Position numbers and translations under genes: made by a program
The notes under the pieces: model-generated
Databases searched by the model: none
What the model was told of the DNA's origin: nothing
Seen by the model: the letters and a program-made list of their open reading frames with translations, nothing else
Shown: positions 9,246 to 17,795 of the stretch, piece after piece
Numbering within the stretch: the stretch's first letter is position 1
How the letters are laid out: each line of letters opens with the position of its first letter
DNA from: Prauserella salsuginis
Lineage (GTDB): Bacteria > Actinomycetota > Actinomycetes > Mycobacteriales > Pseudonocardiaceae
Length of the DNA stretch: 64,000 bases
Assembly: GCF_024648885.1 (NCBI RefSeq)
Contig: NZ_JANBBF010000013.1
Span: forward strand, 1-64,000
Direction: 5' to 3'

Positions 9246-9725
9246 TCACAGGTCGATGTACATGATGTGCAGGCCCACTCGGCCCTGCACCGGGTGATCG
9301 AACCCGCCGGGCACCGTGCCGATGATGCGGAACCCCAGCCGCTCGTACAGCTTCACCGCCGACGTGTTGGTCTCGACGACCGCGTTGAACTGCATCCCCG
9401 CGTAACCGTCCGCGCGGGCGCGGTCCAGCGCATAACGCACGAGCGCCTCGCCGACACCCTTGCCGCGCGCGGCGCTCGACACCATGAAACTCGCGTTCAC
9501 GATGTGGCTTCCGCGTGCCGGGCGGACCGGGCTCATGTGCGCGGTGCCGAGGATGCCGGTGTCGTCGACCGCCACGACGGTGTGCTGGCCCGCCACCCAG
9601 AACTCGTACGCCTGCTCCGATGTCAGATCGGGCTCGACGGCGTAGGTGTCCTCTGCCTTGATGACCTCCTGGACGATCGGCCACACGGTGTCCCAGTCGG
9701 CATCGGTGAACTCGCGAATCTGCAC
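9246..9725 (-). CDS. GNAT-family N-acetyltransferase
   Basis: 159 residues with the N-terminal IREFTDADWDTVWPIVQEV and the acetyl-CoA loop SSAARGKGVGEALVRYAL. The C-terminal VETNTSAVKLYERLGFRIIGTVPGGF is the usual GNAT motif B. Resembles the phosphinothricin-acetyltransferase-like subgroup. The start GTG 9725 is placed at the conserved QIREF beginning; the frame is open to 9782. The acceptor is unknown. Confidence 0.88.
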   Translation of the reverse strand: MQIREFTDADWDTVWPIVQEVIKAEDTYAVEPDLTSEQAYEFWVAGQHTVVAVDDTGILGTAHMSPVRPARGSHIVNASFMVSSAARGKGVGEALVRYALDRARADGYAGMQFNAVVETNTSAVKLYERLGFRIIGTVPGGFDHPVQGRVGLHIMYIDL

Positions 9726-9871
9726 GTGGGCAACGCTACCCGGGAACGAGCCGGCGCTGCCTCGTGATGTTCGGAGCCCCACGCGTCACCTGCACGCGAG
9801 CCGTGAAACTGCGCCGCGGCGTGACCTGTTCGACACTGAGCGTGCAGGCGGATCTTGGTGGGAGGGCGAGC

Positions 9872-11614
9872 GTGCGCACGATCCGATCGAAGGGCCCGCG
9901 TAGAAGCGCGGCGCTGCTGCTGGCAGTGGCTCTGACGGCGTTGACGATGACAGGTACGGCGCAGGCGGAGACGCTCGGCGGGTTCGAGATCGACGGCAAT
10001 CTCACCGCGGGCGACGACGGAGCGGACGGCGACGACTGGGCGAACGTCGTCAGTGGGCCGGCAGCCGCTGACCCGTTGGCCAGCCCGGACGACATCCACT
10101 TCGGAGGCGGCACCGAGGAGGAGGACCCGCAGACGTGGGTACCGGCCCAGGGAGCGGTCGAACCGGCATCCGACGACATCGGGAACGTCTACCTGCACAG
10201 CCGGCTCGTGGACGGATCGCAATGGGGTTTCTTCGGGTTCGAACGCTCCGCTTCGCAGGGTTCGACGACGTTCCGGATCGAACTGAACCAGCAACCCAAC
10301 ACGACCAACGCTCAGGGCATGTCGGTGCCGCAACGCACGGCGGGTGACTACCTTCTCGTGTTGGAACAGCATTCGAGCACGCAAGGCGTCGAGGTCGACA
10401 CCCTGTATCAATGGGACGGCGCGAGCTGGACGGATCTCGGGCCACCACCCGCAGGCTCGATCGTCGGCAGCAGCAACAACGACGCGCCGGTGCAGGACCC
10501 GTTCGACGGCAGTACCTATGAACGATTCGCGTTCGCCGAGGTCGCCGTCGATCTGAGTGCGCTGTACGGCGCAGCCGGCGCGTGCCCCGGTATTCCGCTC
10601 ACCACGATCAACGTCCGGTCCGCAGCCGGGACGGCGATGACGTCGCACCTGAAGGACTACGTGTCCCCACTCCAGGCCGATGTGCCCGACGGTTGCGGCG
10701 CGTTGCGGATCGACAAGCACGACACCACCGCCGACGGGCCGCTCCTGCCGGGTGCGGAGTTCGTCGTGGAGCCCAATCCCATCGCGGGTGCGGAGGAGCC
10801 GGATCTGCAGGTGACCGATGGCGGGCCACAGGACCCGGACGGGACCGCGGACGGCGTCGTCGAGTTCGACGCGGTCGAACCCGGCGTGTACACGGTCACC
10901 GAGGTGCAGGCTCCGCCGGGCTACGCCCCGGCTCCCGAGCCCACGGAGGCAACGGTCACGGCCGGTGACACGGCGGTCGTCGACGTCGTCGACCAGCGAC
11001 TTCCCGGTGAGATCACCCTGAGCAAGCGGGACGAGTCCACCGGCGAACCGCTCGACGGCGGGACGTTCCAGCTCTGGCTGGACGACGGCGACGGTGAGCT
11101 CGACCCCGCCACCGACACGGCCGTCGGAGCGCCGACGGGAACGACCGACGGCACGTACACGTGGTCGGATCTGGAATGGGGCGACTATCTCATCGAGGAG
11201 ACGGCCGCACCGGACGGCTACACGGCCGCCGACCCCGGATCGGTGGAGGTCTCGGCCGACTCGTTGTCGGTCGAGGTCGTCATGGAGAACTCGCCGACCG
11301 AGCCCGGCCCGACCCCGGATCCCACCCCGGATCCCACCCCGGATCCCACCCCGGATCCGACGCCCGATCCGACCCCGGACCCGACGACGGGGCCGGACAA
11401 CGGGGGCGGCGGCTTCGATCACGGTCCCAGCGGAGGCGCCGGACCGCCGGAGCCGCCCCTCGACCAGGGAGCACAGAACGTATCGAGTGACGAATCCGGT
11501 CCGTCGTCGTTGGCCGAGACGGGTGGCGCCCATCCGCAACTCGCGGGAGTCGGCCTGGTGTTCGTGGCGCTCGGCGGCCTCCTCGTCGCAGCCGCGCGTC
11601 GGCGGCAACCCTGA
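9872..11614 (+). CDS. SpaA/Cna-B-type surface protein with sortase-E-like anchor
   Basis: 580 residues: signal peptide (SAALLLAVALTALTMTGTAQA), an N-terminal domain of about 240 residues of unknown fold, and two SpaA/Cna-B immunoglobulin-like domains (about 277-377 and 378-475). Each of the two has an early Lys (RIDKHD; LSKRD) and a late Glu-containing strand (VYTVTEVQAPPGY; YLIEETAAPDGY) that could form an isopeptide bond. A TPDP repeat linker follows, then a sorting signal LAETG near residue 547, a hydrophobic helix and a basic RRRQP end. LAxTG suits class E sortases of actinobacteria. GTG 9872 is preceded by GGGAGGG. The product should be covalently attached to the wall; its ligand is unknown. 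Confidence 0.85.
   Translation: MRTIRSKGPRRSAALLLAVALTALTMTGTAQAETLGGFEIDGNLTAGDDGADGDDWANVVSGPAAADPLASPDDIHFGGGTEEEDPQTWVPAQGAVEPASDDIGNVYLHSRLVDGSQWGFFGFERSASQGSTTFRIELNQQPNTTNAQGMSVPQRTAGDYLLVLEQHSSTQGVEVDTLYQWDGASWTDLGPPPAGSIVGSSNNDAPVQDPFDGSTYERFAFAEVAVDLSALYGAAGACPGIPLTTINVRSAAGTAMTSHLKDYVSPLQADVPDGCGALRIDKHDTTADGPLLPGAEFVVEPNPIAGAEEPDLQVTDGGPQDPDGTADGVVEFDAVEPGVYTVTEVQAPPGYAPAPEPTEATVTAGDTAVVDVVDQRLPGEITLSKRDESTGEPLDGGTFQLWLDDGDGELDPATDTAVGAPTGTTDGTYTWSDLEWGDYLIEETAAPDGYTAADPGSVEVSADSLSVEVVMENSPTEPGPTPDPTPDPTPDPTPDPTPDPTPDPTTGPDNGGGGFDHGPSGGAGPPEPPLDQGAQNVSSDESGPSSLAETGGAHPQLAGVGLVFVALGGLLVAAARRRQP
11312..11383 (+). repeat. six 12-bp units encoding a TPDP linker
   Basis: Six in-frame 12-bp units (ACCCCGGATCCC and variants) code for (Thr-Pro-Asp-Pro)6. 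This is a stiff wall-spanning linker before the sorting signal. The first units are identical, so copy number may vary between strains. Confidence 0.85.
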
Positions 11615-11713
11615 GGACCTCGGCCGCTGACCCGACGTGGCGACGGCCGCCCTGTAGGAGACACCGCACGTGGCCCCTCGCCCCGGTAGGCCACGGGCGG
11701 CACAATCGTGGAC

Positions 11714-12163
11714 ATGACCACGCCGAGCCCGTACGTCGTCACCGCGCAGCGGACGGTGGCCGCCGACGCCGAGCGGATCTTCGACCTCATCGCCGACCCG
11801 TCGCTCCAGCCTCGCTGGGACGGCAACGACAACCTCGCCGAGGCGCCCGCCGGGCAGCGGGTGCGCGAGGTGGGCGAGGTGTTCATCATGACGCTGACGA
11901 ACGGTGGCATCCGTGAGAACCGGGTGGTCGAGTTCGCGGAGGGGCGGCGGATCGCGTGGCTGCCGTCCGACCCCGGTGACGCGCCGCCGGGGCACCTGTG
12001 GCGGTGGGAACTCGAACCGGTCGACGCCACTTCCACGCTGGTCACCCACACCTACGACTGGTCGCAGCTCACCGACGAGAACCGGCTCGCGCGGGCGAGC
12101 GCCACGACCAGCGCCGAGCTGCAGGCCTCCGTCGACCGCCTCGCCCGGCTCGCCGAGTCGTGA
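11714..12163 (+). CDS. SRPBCC (polyketide-cyclase-like) domain protein
   Basis: 149 residues with the helix-grip pattern: YVVTAQRTVAADAERIFDLIADPSLQPRWDG at the N-terminus and WRWELEPVDATSTLVTHTYDWSQL in the later strands. Such proteins bind small hydrophobic ligands or act as cyclases; no specific role can be given. ATG 11714 used; a GTG six bases upstream is possible. Single gene between the surface protein and the broken PPOX gene. Confidence 0.8.
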   Translation: MTTPSPYVVTAQRTVAADAERIFDLIADPSLQPRWDGNDNLAEAPAGQRVREVGEVFIMTLTNGGIRENRVVEFAEGRRIAWLPSDPGDAPPGHLWRWELEPVDATSTLVTHTYDWSQLTDENRLARASATTSAELQASVDRLARLAES

Positions 12164-12254
12164 TGCGGTGCGTCGGGGCCCGATCACGGCCCTGACGACG
12201 GGTGTCGCGGCAGGACGCGACAGCGGTGTACCGGACTGTCCCGGGCCGCCGGGT

Positions 12255-12678
12255 TCAGGCCACGGATTCGTCGGCGGCCCTGCGGACGTGGAGGCCGGGG
12301 TTCGCCTCGTCGATTCCCCAGCTGCCGATCCACAGTGGAGTGATGCGGATGACCTCGGGGCTCATCACGCCCACCGGCGGTTCCGTGTTCTCGATGGCTT
12401 CGGCCGTGCCGCGGATCTCCACGCCTCGCACCCGCCACGGATCCACCGACGCGAGGTCGTCCACCACCAGGCAGACGTACGGATTGCCGCGGACGTTCCG
12501 GAACTTTGCGGGTCTCGGCCAGGTTGTAGCCGCCGATGTCGATCGTGTTCGCGCTCCGGTCGAGCCAGTAGCCCACCGGGCTGTTCTGCGGCGCGCCGTG
12601 GGAGTCGACGGTCGCCAGCCTCCCGATGCGCTGCGAGCGGAGGTAGTCCACTTCGGTCGTGGTCAAGGTGAGTGTCAT
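12255..12678 (-). pseudogene. PPOX-class (pyridoxamine oxidase-like) F420/flavin oxidoreductase, frameshifted
   Basis: The first 58 codons from ATG 12678 give MTLTLTTTEVDYLRSQRIG...ETRK, the N-terminus of a PPOX-class flavin/F420 oxidoreductase. Coding then continues in another frame as FRNVRGNPYVCLVVDDLAS, then the family's C-terminal GVMSPEVIRITPLWIGSWG, ending at 12255. Removing one base from the AAA run (plus-strand TTT at 12505-12507) restores one frame of about 140 residues. The downstream half keeps normal codon bias, so either a sequencing slip or a recent mutation explains it. Confidence 0.8.
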
Positions 12679-12831
12679 GGACCGAACGTAGAACCTTCAC
12701 CAAGGTAGAGGTCAACCGCTGGATCGTCTCGGCAGGCGCGCGTGCAGCAGATGGCCGACCATGGAGCGCAGCAGTACGAACAGCGGCGGCGCCCGACCCG
12801 GAGGTGTCGTCGCAGGTGGAAGGACGATCCC

Positions 12832-13740
12832 GTGGCCGACACGAAGAATACCGGCGCCACGAACGCCGAGGCCGGCGCCGCGACCGTGGCCTTCCTCGGC
12901 GCAGGTGGACTGATGGGCCTGCCGATGGCGCGCAACCTCGCCCAGGCGGGCTTCGCGGTGCGCGCATGGAACCGCTCGCGGGAGAAGGCGGAGTCGTTGT
13001 CCGCCGACGGTGTGGTCGTGACCGACGACGTGACCACCGCGCTGACCGGTGCCGACGTGGTCGTGACGATGCTCGCCGACACCGGCGCGATCATCGAGTC
13101 GCTGGGCGACGAGTTGGACTCCCTGGCAGCCGACGCGGTGTGGCTGCAGACCAGCACGGTCGGCGTCGACGGCACCCAGCGACTCGCCGAGCTGGCCGCG
13201 GCGCACGACGTGGCGTTCGTCGACGCCCCCGTGCTCGGGACCAAGGCGCCCGCGGAGCGCGGCGACCTCGTCGTGCTCGCCTCGGGCCCCGAGGACGTCC
13301 GCGAACGGGCCGGCGCCGTGTTCGACGCGGTCGGCAAGAAGACGATCTGGGTCGGCGAGGCCGGCGCGGGCAGCAGGCTCAAGCTGGTCGCCAACGCGTG
13401 GGTGATGTCGCTGGTCGAAGCGACCGCCGAGACGGTCGCGCTCGCCGAAGGCCTCGACGTCGACCCGCAGCAGTTCCTCGACGCCGTCGCAGGCGGCCCG
13501 CTCGACCTGCCCTACCTGCAGGCGAAAGGCGCGATGATGATCGCCCGCGACTTCGAGCCGTCGATGAAGCTCGCCCTGGCGGCCAAGGACGCCCGGCTCA
13601 TCGACGCCGCCGCCGACGAGGCCGGACTCGACCTGCCGATGTTGCGCACCATCCGGCACCGCTTCGGCGAGGGCGTCGCCGACCACGGCGACGAGGACAT
13701 GGCCGCCACCTACCTCACCAGTAGCCCGGCCGACGGCTGA
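12832..13740 (+). CDS. NAD(P)-dependent beta-hydroxyacid dehydrogenase (3-hydroxyisobutyrate dehydrogenase family)
   Basis: 302 residues with the N-terminal dinucleotide motif FLGAGGLMGLPMARNLAQAG, the substrate region DAPVLGTKAPAERGDLVVLASG, and GAGSRLKLVANAW with the catalytic Lys. This is the 6-phosphogluconate-dehydrogenase-like fold of HIBADH/GLYR enzymes. Substrate could be 3-hydroxyisobutyrate, tartronate semialdehyde or a succinic-semialdehyde-type compound. GTG 12832 is placed behind GGAAGGA; the frame is open upstream. Confidence 0.88.
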   Translation: MADTKNTGATNAEAGAATVAFLGAGGLMGLPMARNLAQAGFAVRAWNRSREKAESLSADGVVVTDDVTTALTGADVVVTMLADTGAIIESLGDELDSLAADAVWLQTSTVGVDGTQRLAELAAAHDVAFVDAPVLGTKAPAERGDLVVLASGPEDVRERAGAVFDAVGKKTIWVGEAGAGSRLKLVANAWVMSLVEATAETVALAEGLDVDPQQFLDAVAGGPLDLPYLQAKGAMMIARDFEPSMKLALAAKDARLIDAAADEAGLDLPMLRTIRHRFGEGVADHGDEDMAATYLTSSPADG

Positions 13741-13754
13741 CACGGCTGACACGG

Positions 13755-13826
13755 CGGCTCGGTGATCACGGCTCGACGGCTACAACACGACGGCTCGGTG
13801 ATCATGACTCGACGGCCACGACTTGG
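13755..13826 (+). repeat. two-copy 36-bp direct repeat with a degenerate third copy
   Basis: CGGCTCGGTGATCA begins units at 13755 and 13791, and a degenerate third copy runs to about 13862. The repeat fills the whole 130-bp gap between the convergent dehydrogenase and GrpB genes. No gene and no clean hairpin terminator is seen in this gap. Confidence 0.65.
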
Positions 13827-13870
13827 CGGCTACAACGCGACGGCCATGACTCGGCGGTCACGGCTAGGGG

Positions 13871-14434
13871 TCACGGCTCGACCCAGCCCGCACGGCCGAG
13901 GATGTCCCAGATGACCGGGCCTTTCGCCTCGGCGTAGTAATTCATGTCGTCCCACTCGCGGGTGGCCAGTTCCCGCTTGACGGCGGCGTAGCGGTCGCGG
14001 TCGTCCGGGTGGCTGCGCAGGTGGTCGCGCAGCACCAGGTAACGGCGGGTTTCGACGTCGTCGGGCGCATAACAGTGCAGGTTCACCGGCTCGTCCGGGT
14101 CGCCGGCCCGTAGGGCGCGGTGTCCCGGCTCGGTGACCCGCAGCTCGTACCCCGCGGCCTCCAGGTCGGGCAGATAGGCGGGTTCGTCGTCCGGGTCGTC
14201 GATGCCGACCACGATGTCGACCACCGGCTTGGCCGCGAGCCCGGGCACGGATGTCGACCCGATGTGCTCGACCAGCCGCGCCCGCTCACCCAGGATCTCG
14301 CGCACCTCGGCGGCCCTGCGAGCGAACCGCCGCGGCCAGTCCGGGTCGTAGTCGACGATCTCCACGCGGGTCGGCGTCGGCCCGTGGACCAGCATCGCGG
14401 CCAGCCTCTCCGCGTCGAGTGATTCGCGCGCCAT
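13871..14434 (-). CDS. GrpB/UPF0157 family protein
   Basis: 187 residues with the UPF0157 pattern: VEIVDYDPDWPRRFARRAAEVREIL, EHIGSTSVPGLAAKPVVDIVVGI, and later NLHCYAPDDVETRRYLVLRDHLR. The family belongs to the nucleotidyltransferase superfamily and is often fused to or near CoaE; its reaction is not established. ATG 14434 gives a normal N-terminus. Confidence 0.9.
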   Translation of the reverse strand: MARESLDAERLAAMLVHGPTPTRVEIVDYDPDWPRRFARRAAEVREILGERARLVEHIGSTSVPGLAAKPVVDIVVGIDDPDDEPAYLPDLEAAGYELRVTEPGHRALRAGDPDEPVNLHCYAPDDVETRRYLVLRDHLRSHPDDRDRYAAVKRELATREWDDMNYYAEAKGPVIWDILGRAGWVEP

Positions 14435-14573
14435 ACGCTCACGCTAGTTCGGTGCCCGGCCGCGGGCCCAGGGGCAGACGGCTACCTCCGTCGAACCCGC
14501 CCGCGTGGAGCAACCCCGGACGGGAGCATCCGCGGACGGAGCAGCGGTGGGCCGGCACCGCCGCTCCGGACCG

Positions 14574-14978
14574 TCAGGGCAGGGCTGCGACGCCGGCCTC
14601 GGCGACCTCCGTGTCCTGCTCGACACTGCCCGCGCTCACGCCGATCGCGCCGATGACCTCGCCGTCGCGCTTCAGCGGGATGCCGCCGCCGAAGATCACC
14701 AGGCCGCCGTTGGTCACCTCGACGCCGTACAGCGGTGCGCCCGGCTGTGCGGCCTCGCCGAGTTGCGCGGTCGTCATCTTCAGCAGCGCCGACGTGCGCG
14801 CCTTGCGGGTCGCGATGTCGATGCTCGCCAGGATCGCGCCGTCCTGCCTGGCGAACGTCACCAGGTGCGCCCCGGCGTCGACGACGGCGACGTTCATCGG
14901 TTGGCCGATCTCCTCGGCCTTGGCCAGGGCGGCCTCGAGCACGGCCTTGGCGTCCGCGAGTGTCAGTGGTGCGGCCAC
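14574..14978 (-). CDS. HbpS/GlcG-like heme-binding protein (stand-alone PduO C-terminal domain)
   Basis: 134 residues, PF03928-type: LTLADAKAVLEAALAKAEEIGQPMNVAVVDAGAHLV, GVEVTNGGLVIFGGGIPLK, and GEVIGAIGVSAGSVEQDTEVAEAG. In enterobacterial pdu operons this domain is fused to the PduO cobalamin adenosyltransferase, where it binds heme; here it is alone. GTG 14978 follows GGAGGAACC on the coding strand and overlaps the reactivase small-subunit gene by 16 bases, so it is the last gene of the dehydratase operon. A role in cofactor or redox protection of the B12 enzyme is inferred. Confidence 0.85.
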   Translation of the reverse strand: MAAPLTLADAKAVLEAALAKAEEIGQPMNVAVVDAGAHLVTFARQDGAILASIDIATRKARTSALLKMTTAQLGEAAQPGAPLYGVEVTNGGLVIFGGGIPLKRDGEVIGAIGVSAGSVEQDTEVAEAGVAALP

Positions 14979-15361
14979 GGTTCCTCCATCCGTTCGGGGG
15001 CGTCCTTCAACGGCAGCCCGACGACGAGGCGGGCCGCGTTGTGCCCGCACCATCGGGCGCGGGCGGTATCTGTGGTGACGACGGGACGGTCGGCGGGGCG
15101 TTTCGCGTGGTGCACGCACACGCGGCCCTCGGCGTCGATGCCGACGCCCACGTCCAGCGGGGACTCCCGGGCTGCGGCGTGCGCCAGCTCGACCGCCGTG
15201 GCCGCCGACCCTGGGTCGCCGTCGGTGAGGCGCACCGGCACACCCTCCTCCTCGAGCCCGGCCAGCAGCTCACGCACGCCGCGCTCGCAGGCGCAGTGGG
15301 CGACGACGGCCGGTGGTGACCGGCGGTCCCGCTGGCCGCGGCGGTCGACGACGCCGCTCAT
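14963..15361 (-). CDS. pduH: diol/glycerol dehydratase reactivase, small subunit
   Basis: 132 residues resembling DdrB/PduH/GdrB: PAVVAHCACERGVRELLAGLEEEGVPVRL, then VELAHAAARESPLDVGVGID, and the C-terminal RWCGHNAARLVVGLPLK. The reactivase releases damaged cobalamin from inactivated dehydratase so that fresh adenosylcobalamin can bind. The fold resembles the dehydratase medium subunit, which it displaces. Its ATG overlaps the stop of the large reactivase gene (ATGA), so the two are made together. Confidence 0.88.
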   Translation of the reverse strand: MSGVVDRRGQRDRRSPPAVVAHCACERGVRELLAGLEEEGVPVRLTDGDPGSAATAVELAHAAARESPLDVGVGIDAEGRVCVHHAKRPADRPVVTTDTARARWCGHNAARLVVGLPLKDAPERMEEPWPHH

Positions 15362-17184
15362 CGGGCGCGTCCCGCGTGGTCGTCGACCAGGCCGGTCGCG
15401 ACGGCGTTGCGCGGCCCTTCGCGGCCGCGCACGTTGCCCGTGCCGCACACGATCCCGGCGCCCGCCACCGCCTCGGCGATCATGTCCGGGATCTCGAAGT
15501 CCAACGCCGAACCGCCGAGCACCACCACGAACCCGATCTCCCGCAGGTTCCCGCCCGGTGCGACCCGTTCCAGCGCACGCAGAGCGTTGACGACGAACAC
15601 CTTGTGCTTGGCCGACCTGCGCACCTGACGGACCTTCTCCAGTGAGTGCCGCGTCGGCACGGGCCGCATGCCCTCCTCGCCGAGCACGACCACGCGTGCG
15701 AACGCCTCGGAGGGCAGCGGTTCGTCGAAGAAGCGCGCCGTGCCGTCCTCCATGCGCACGTGGAAGAAGCTCTCGGCCTTCGCGAGCGGGTTCTTCTTGA
15801 TGTCCTCGGCGACCTCGCGGTTGTCGAGTCCGAGCTCGGAGTCGATCAGCTTCGTCACCAGGTCGCCGGCGCCCGCCAGATGGACCGAGCGGACCTCGCC
15901 GTCGCCCGTGGCGAGCGCGGCGTCGGTGGAGCCGCCGCCGAGGTCGAGCACCGCCAGCGGCCGCTCGGTGCCAGGGGTGGTCAGCGCACCCAGCACGGCC
16001 ATGTCGGCCTCGACCCCGCCGACCAGCACGGCCACGCCGAGCGCCGAGCGCAGCTGCTCGGCGAGCACCTCCATCGGAGCACGGCTCGTGCGCACCATCG
16101 CCGCCAGCGCGACCGCGTTCTCCAGCGCGAACTCGCCCGCCAGCGCGCCGGTGACGCGCTGCGGGACGAACGTGTCGACCGCCAGCACGTCCTGGATGCG
16201 CACCTCCTGCTCACCGGCCGTGTCCGACAGCGTTTCCGCCATGGCGTCGCGAACCGTGGCCAGCATCCCGCCGACGTGGCTTCCCGCCTCGCCGGTCGCG
16301 TCGGCCAACGGGGCCACCCGGCGCAGGGTCGCCATGATCTCCTCGGCGCCGGCGTCGATGCCCACCGACAGCCGCGCGTGCTCGCCGATGAGCGTCAGCG
16401 TCCCCGCAGGGATCCGGCGGTCGGCGATGTCGCCGGAGGGCGTGCGCACCACGACGGCCGACCGATTGCCCACCAGCGCCCTGGCCACGGGTGCGACGAG
16501 GCGGGTCTGATCGGGGTCGAGGTCGAACAGCGTCGCGATGCCGTACGAGTTGGACAGCGTGCGCACCGTTCTGCCCGGTTCGGCCACCTCCACGGCCGCG
16601 GGCATGCCCAGCGGCACCTTCTCGACCAGCGTCACCTCGTCGACCACCGGGATCGGCGCGGGCAGCCGGTTGACGATCAGGTTCGCGTCGTCGGCGCACG
16701 CGATCGCACCGGTCACCTCGACACCGCGGTCGCGGGCGGCGGCGATCCCGGCGGCGGCGTCCTCGAAGTCAACGCCCGCGCCGACCACGCAGATGACCTG
16801 CTCGCCTGGCGTGCACGCGCCGAGCTCGGCGAACGCGACGGTCGTGCCGGTGCCGAGACCCGCACCCGCAGGGGTGTCCGGGTTGTGCCCGATCATCGTC
16901 GACTCGGTGATCACGGTCTCTGTGATCGTCTCCATCGCCAGCCCGCTGATCACCGGTGTCGCCTCGTTGACCAGCACCGCCGACAGCTCGTGCGGACCGC
17001 GCCCCGCCGCCGACAGCGCCTCCTGCACCACCTTGACCACGCCGGGCACGTTCTCGGCCGTGCCCTTCACCCCGGACGTCGGCGCGAGCGCCCCGCCCAG
17101 GTAGCGCGGGCCGTCGGGGCCGAGCTCGGCCAGACACGCCTCGGTGGTCGAGTTTCCGATGTCGACGCCGGCCAGCAGTGTCAC
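15358..17184 (-). CDS. pduG: diol/glycerol dehydratase reactivase, large (ATPase) subunit
   Basis: 608 residues, the usual length for DdrA/PduG. The actin-like ATPase signature appears at the N-terminus (GVDIGNSTTEACLAEL) and again as AVLDLGGGSTDAALATG, with LNETPVISG-type and IGHNPDTPAGAGLGTG blocks. It works with the small subunit in ATP-driven exchange of inactive cobalamin. GTG 17184 lies four bases after the stop of the medium-subunit gene. Presence of both reactivase parts argues that the dehydratase is functional. Confidence 0.93.
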   Translation of the reverse strand: MTLLAGVDIGNSTTEACLAELGPDGPRYLGGALAPTSGVKGTAENVPGVVKVVQEALSAAGRGPHELSAVLVNEATPVISGLAMETITETVITESTMIGHNPDTPAGAGLGTGTTVAFAELGACTPGEQVICVVGAGVDFEDAAAGIAAARDRGVEVTGAIACADDANLIVNRLPAPIPVVDEVTLVEKVPLGMPAAVEVAEPGRTVRTLSNSYGIATLFDLDPDQTRLVAPVARALVGNRSAVVVRTPSGDIADRRIPAGTLTLIGEHARLSVGIDAGAEEIMATLRRVAPLADATGEAGSHVGGMLATVRDAMAETLSDTAGEQEVRIQDVLAVDTFVPQRVTGALAGEFALENAVALAAMVRTSRAPMEVLAEQLRSALGVAVLVGGVEADMAVLGALTTPGTERPLAVLDLGGGSTDAALATGDGEVRSVHLAGAGDLVTKLIDSELGLDNREVAEDIKKNPLAKAESFFHVRMEDGTARFFDEPLPSEAFARVVVLGEEGMRPVPTRHSLEKVRQVRRSAKHKVFVVNALRALERVAPGGNLREIGFVVVLGGSALDFEIPDMIAEAVAGAGIVCGTGNVRGREGPRNAVATGLVDDHAGRAR

Positions 17185-17188
17185 GGCC

Positions 17189-17779
17189 TCAACCGGCGTC
17201 GGCCAGCCGGATCCGGACGTCCAGCTCGACCGGCGGCGCACCGGGCGTCACGAACTCGGTCTCTTTGATGTGCAGCAACGCCGCCTTGGCCTGCCAGCGG
17301 GGCCGGGCCATGTAGTCGTTGCGCGCGGGCACGGGTTCCGGCGACTCACCCTTGGCGTACCGCGCGGCGTTGCGGCCGACCTTGCGGAAGGTCTCCGGAT
17401 CGAGCAGCGGCGCCTGCGGGAACAACTCCAGATTGGACAGTCGGACGAGGTCCTTCTGGTGGATCATCGTCGTGCCGCGTGACAGCACGCCGACACCGAT
17501 GCCCGAGCCCGACAGCCGCGCCGCAGCGTGGGCGATCACCGCGAGGTCCGAGCCACCGCGGTATCGGACCACCCGCGCGTGCACGCCCTGCTCCTCGACC
17601 CCGGCGAGGAGTTCGCGCAGCACCTCGGCGTGCGGGATCTCCACGATCGTCTTGGTGAAGAAGTCCCCGAACGCGGGGGAGAGGCCGATGACGACCTCGT
17701 CCGGACGGGTACCCACCGCGGCCTCACCACGCTCGACCGCATCGAGCACCCGCTCGGGTCGCGCTTCCATGCTCGTCAT
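17189..17779 (-). CDS. pduD: B12-dependent diol/glycerol dehydratase, medium subunit
   Basis: About 197 residues, closer in length to glycerol dehydratase DhaC than to PduD, lacking a long N-terminal extension. Family blocks: [71 protein letters not shown], and [15 protein letters not shown]. With the large subunit it holds adenosylcobalamin. I use ATG 17779; a second ATG at 17770 is possible, and neither has a strong ribosome site. Confidence 0.92.
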   Translation of the reverse strand: MTSMEARPERVLDAVERGEAAVGTRPDEVVIGLSPAFGDFFTKTIVEIPHAEVLRELLAGVEEQGVHARVVRYRGGSDLAVIAHAAARLSGSGIGVGVLSRGTTMIHQKDLVRLSNLELFPQAPLLDPETFRKVGRNAARYAKGESPEPVPARNDYMARPRWQAKAALLHIKETEFVTPGAPPVELDVRIRLADAG

Positions 17780-17795
17780 GGCAGGAGGTGTCCTT

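Noticed and set aside
9623-12187. Very long antisense open frames (for example 9623-12187 and 449-2083 on the minus strand)
   Set aside because: These are GC-rich shadow frames opposite well-defined genes, Arg/Gly-rich and without domain signals.
12500-12512. Programmed frameshift in the PPOX gene
   Set aside because: The run is only three A residues and lacks a slippery heptamer or downstream structure; mutation or sequencing error is simpler.
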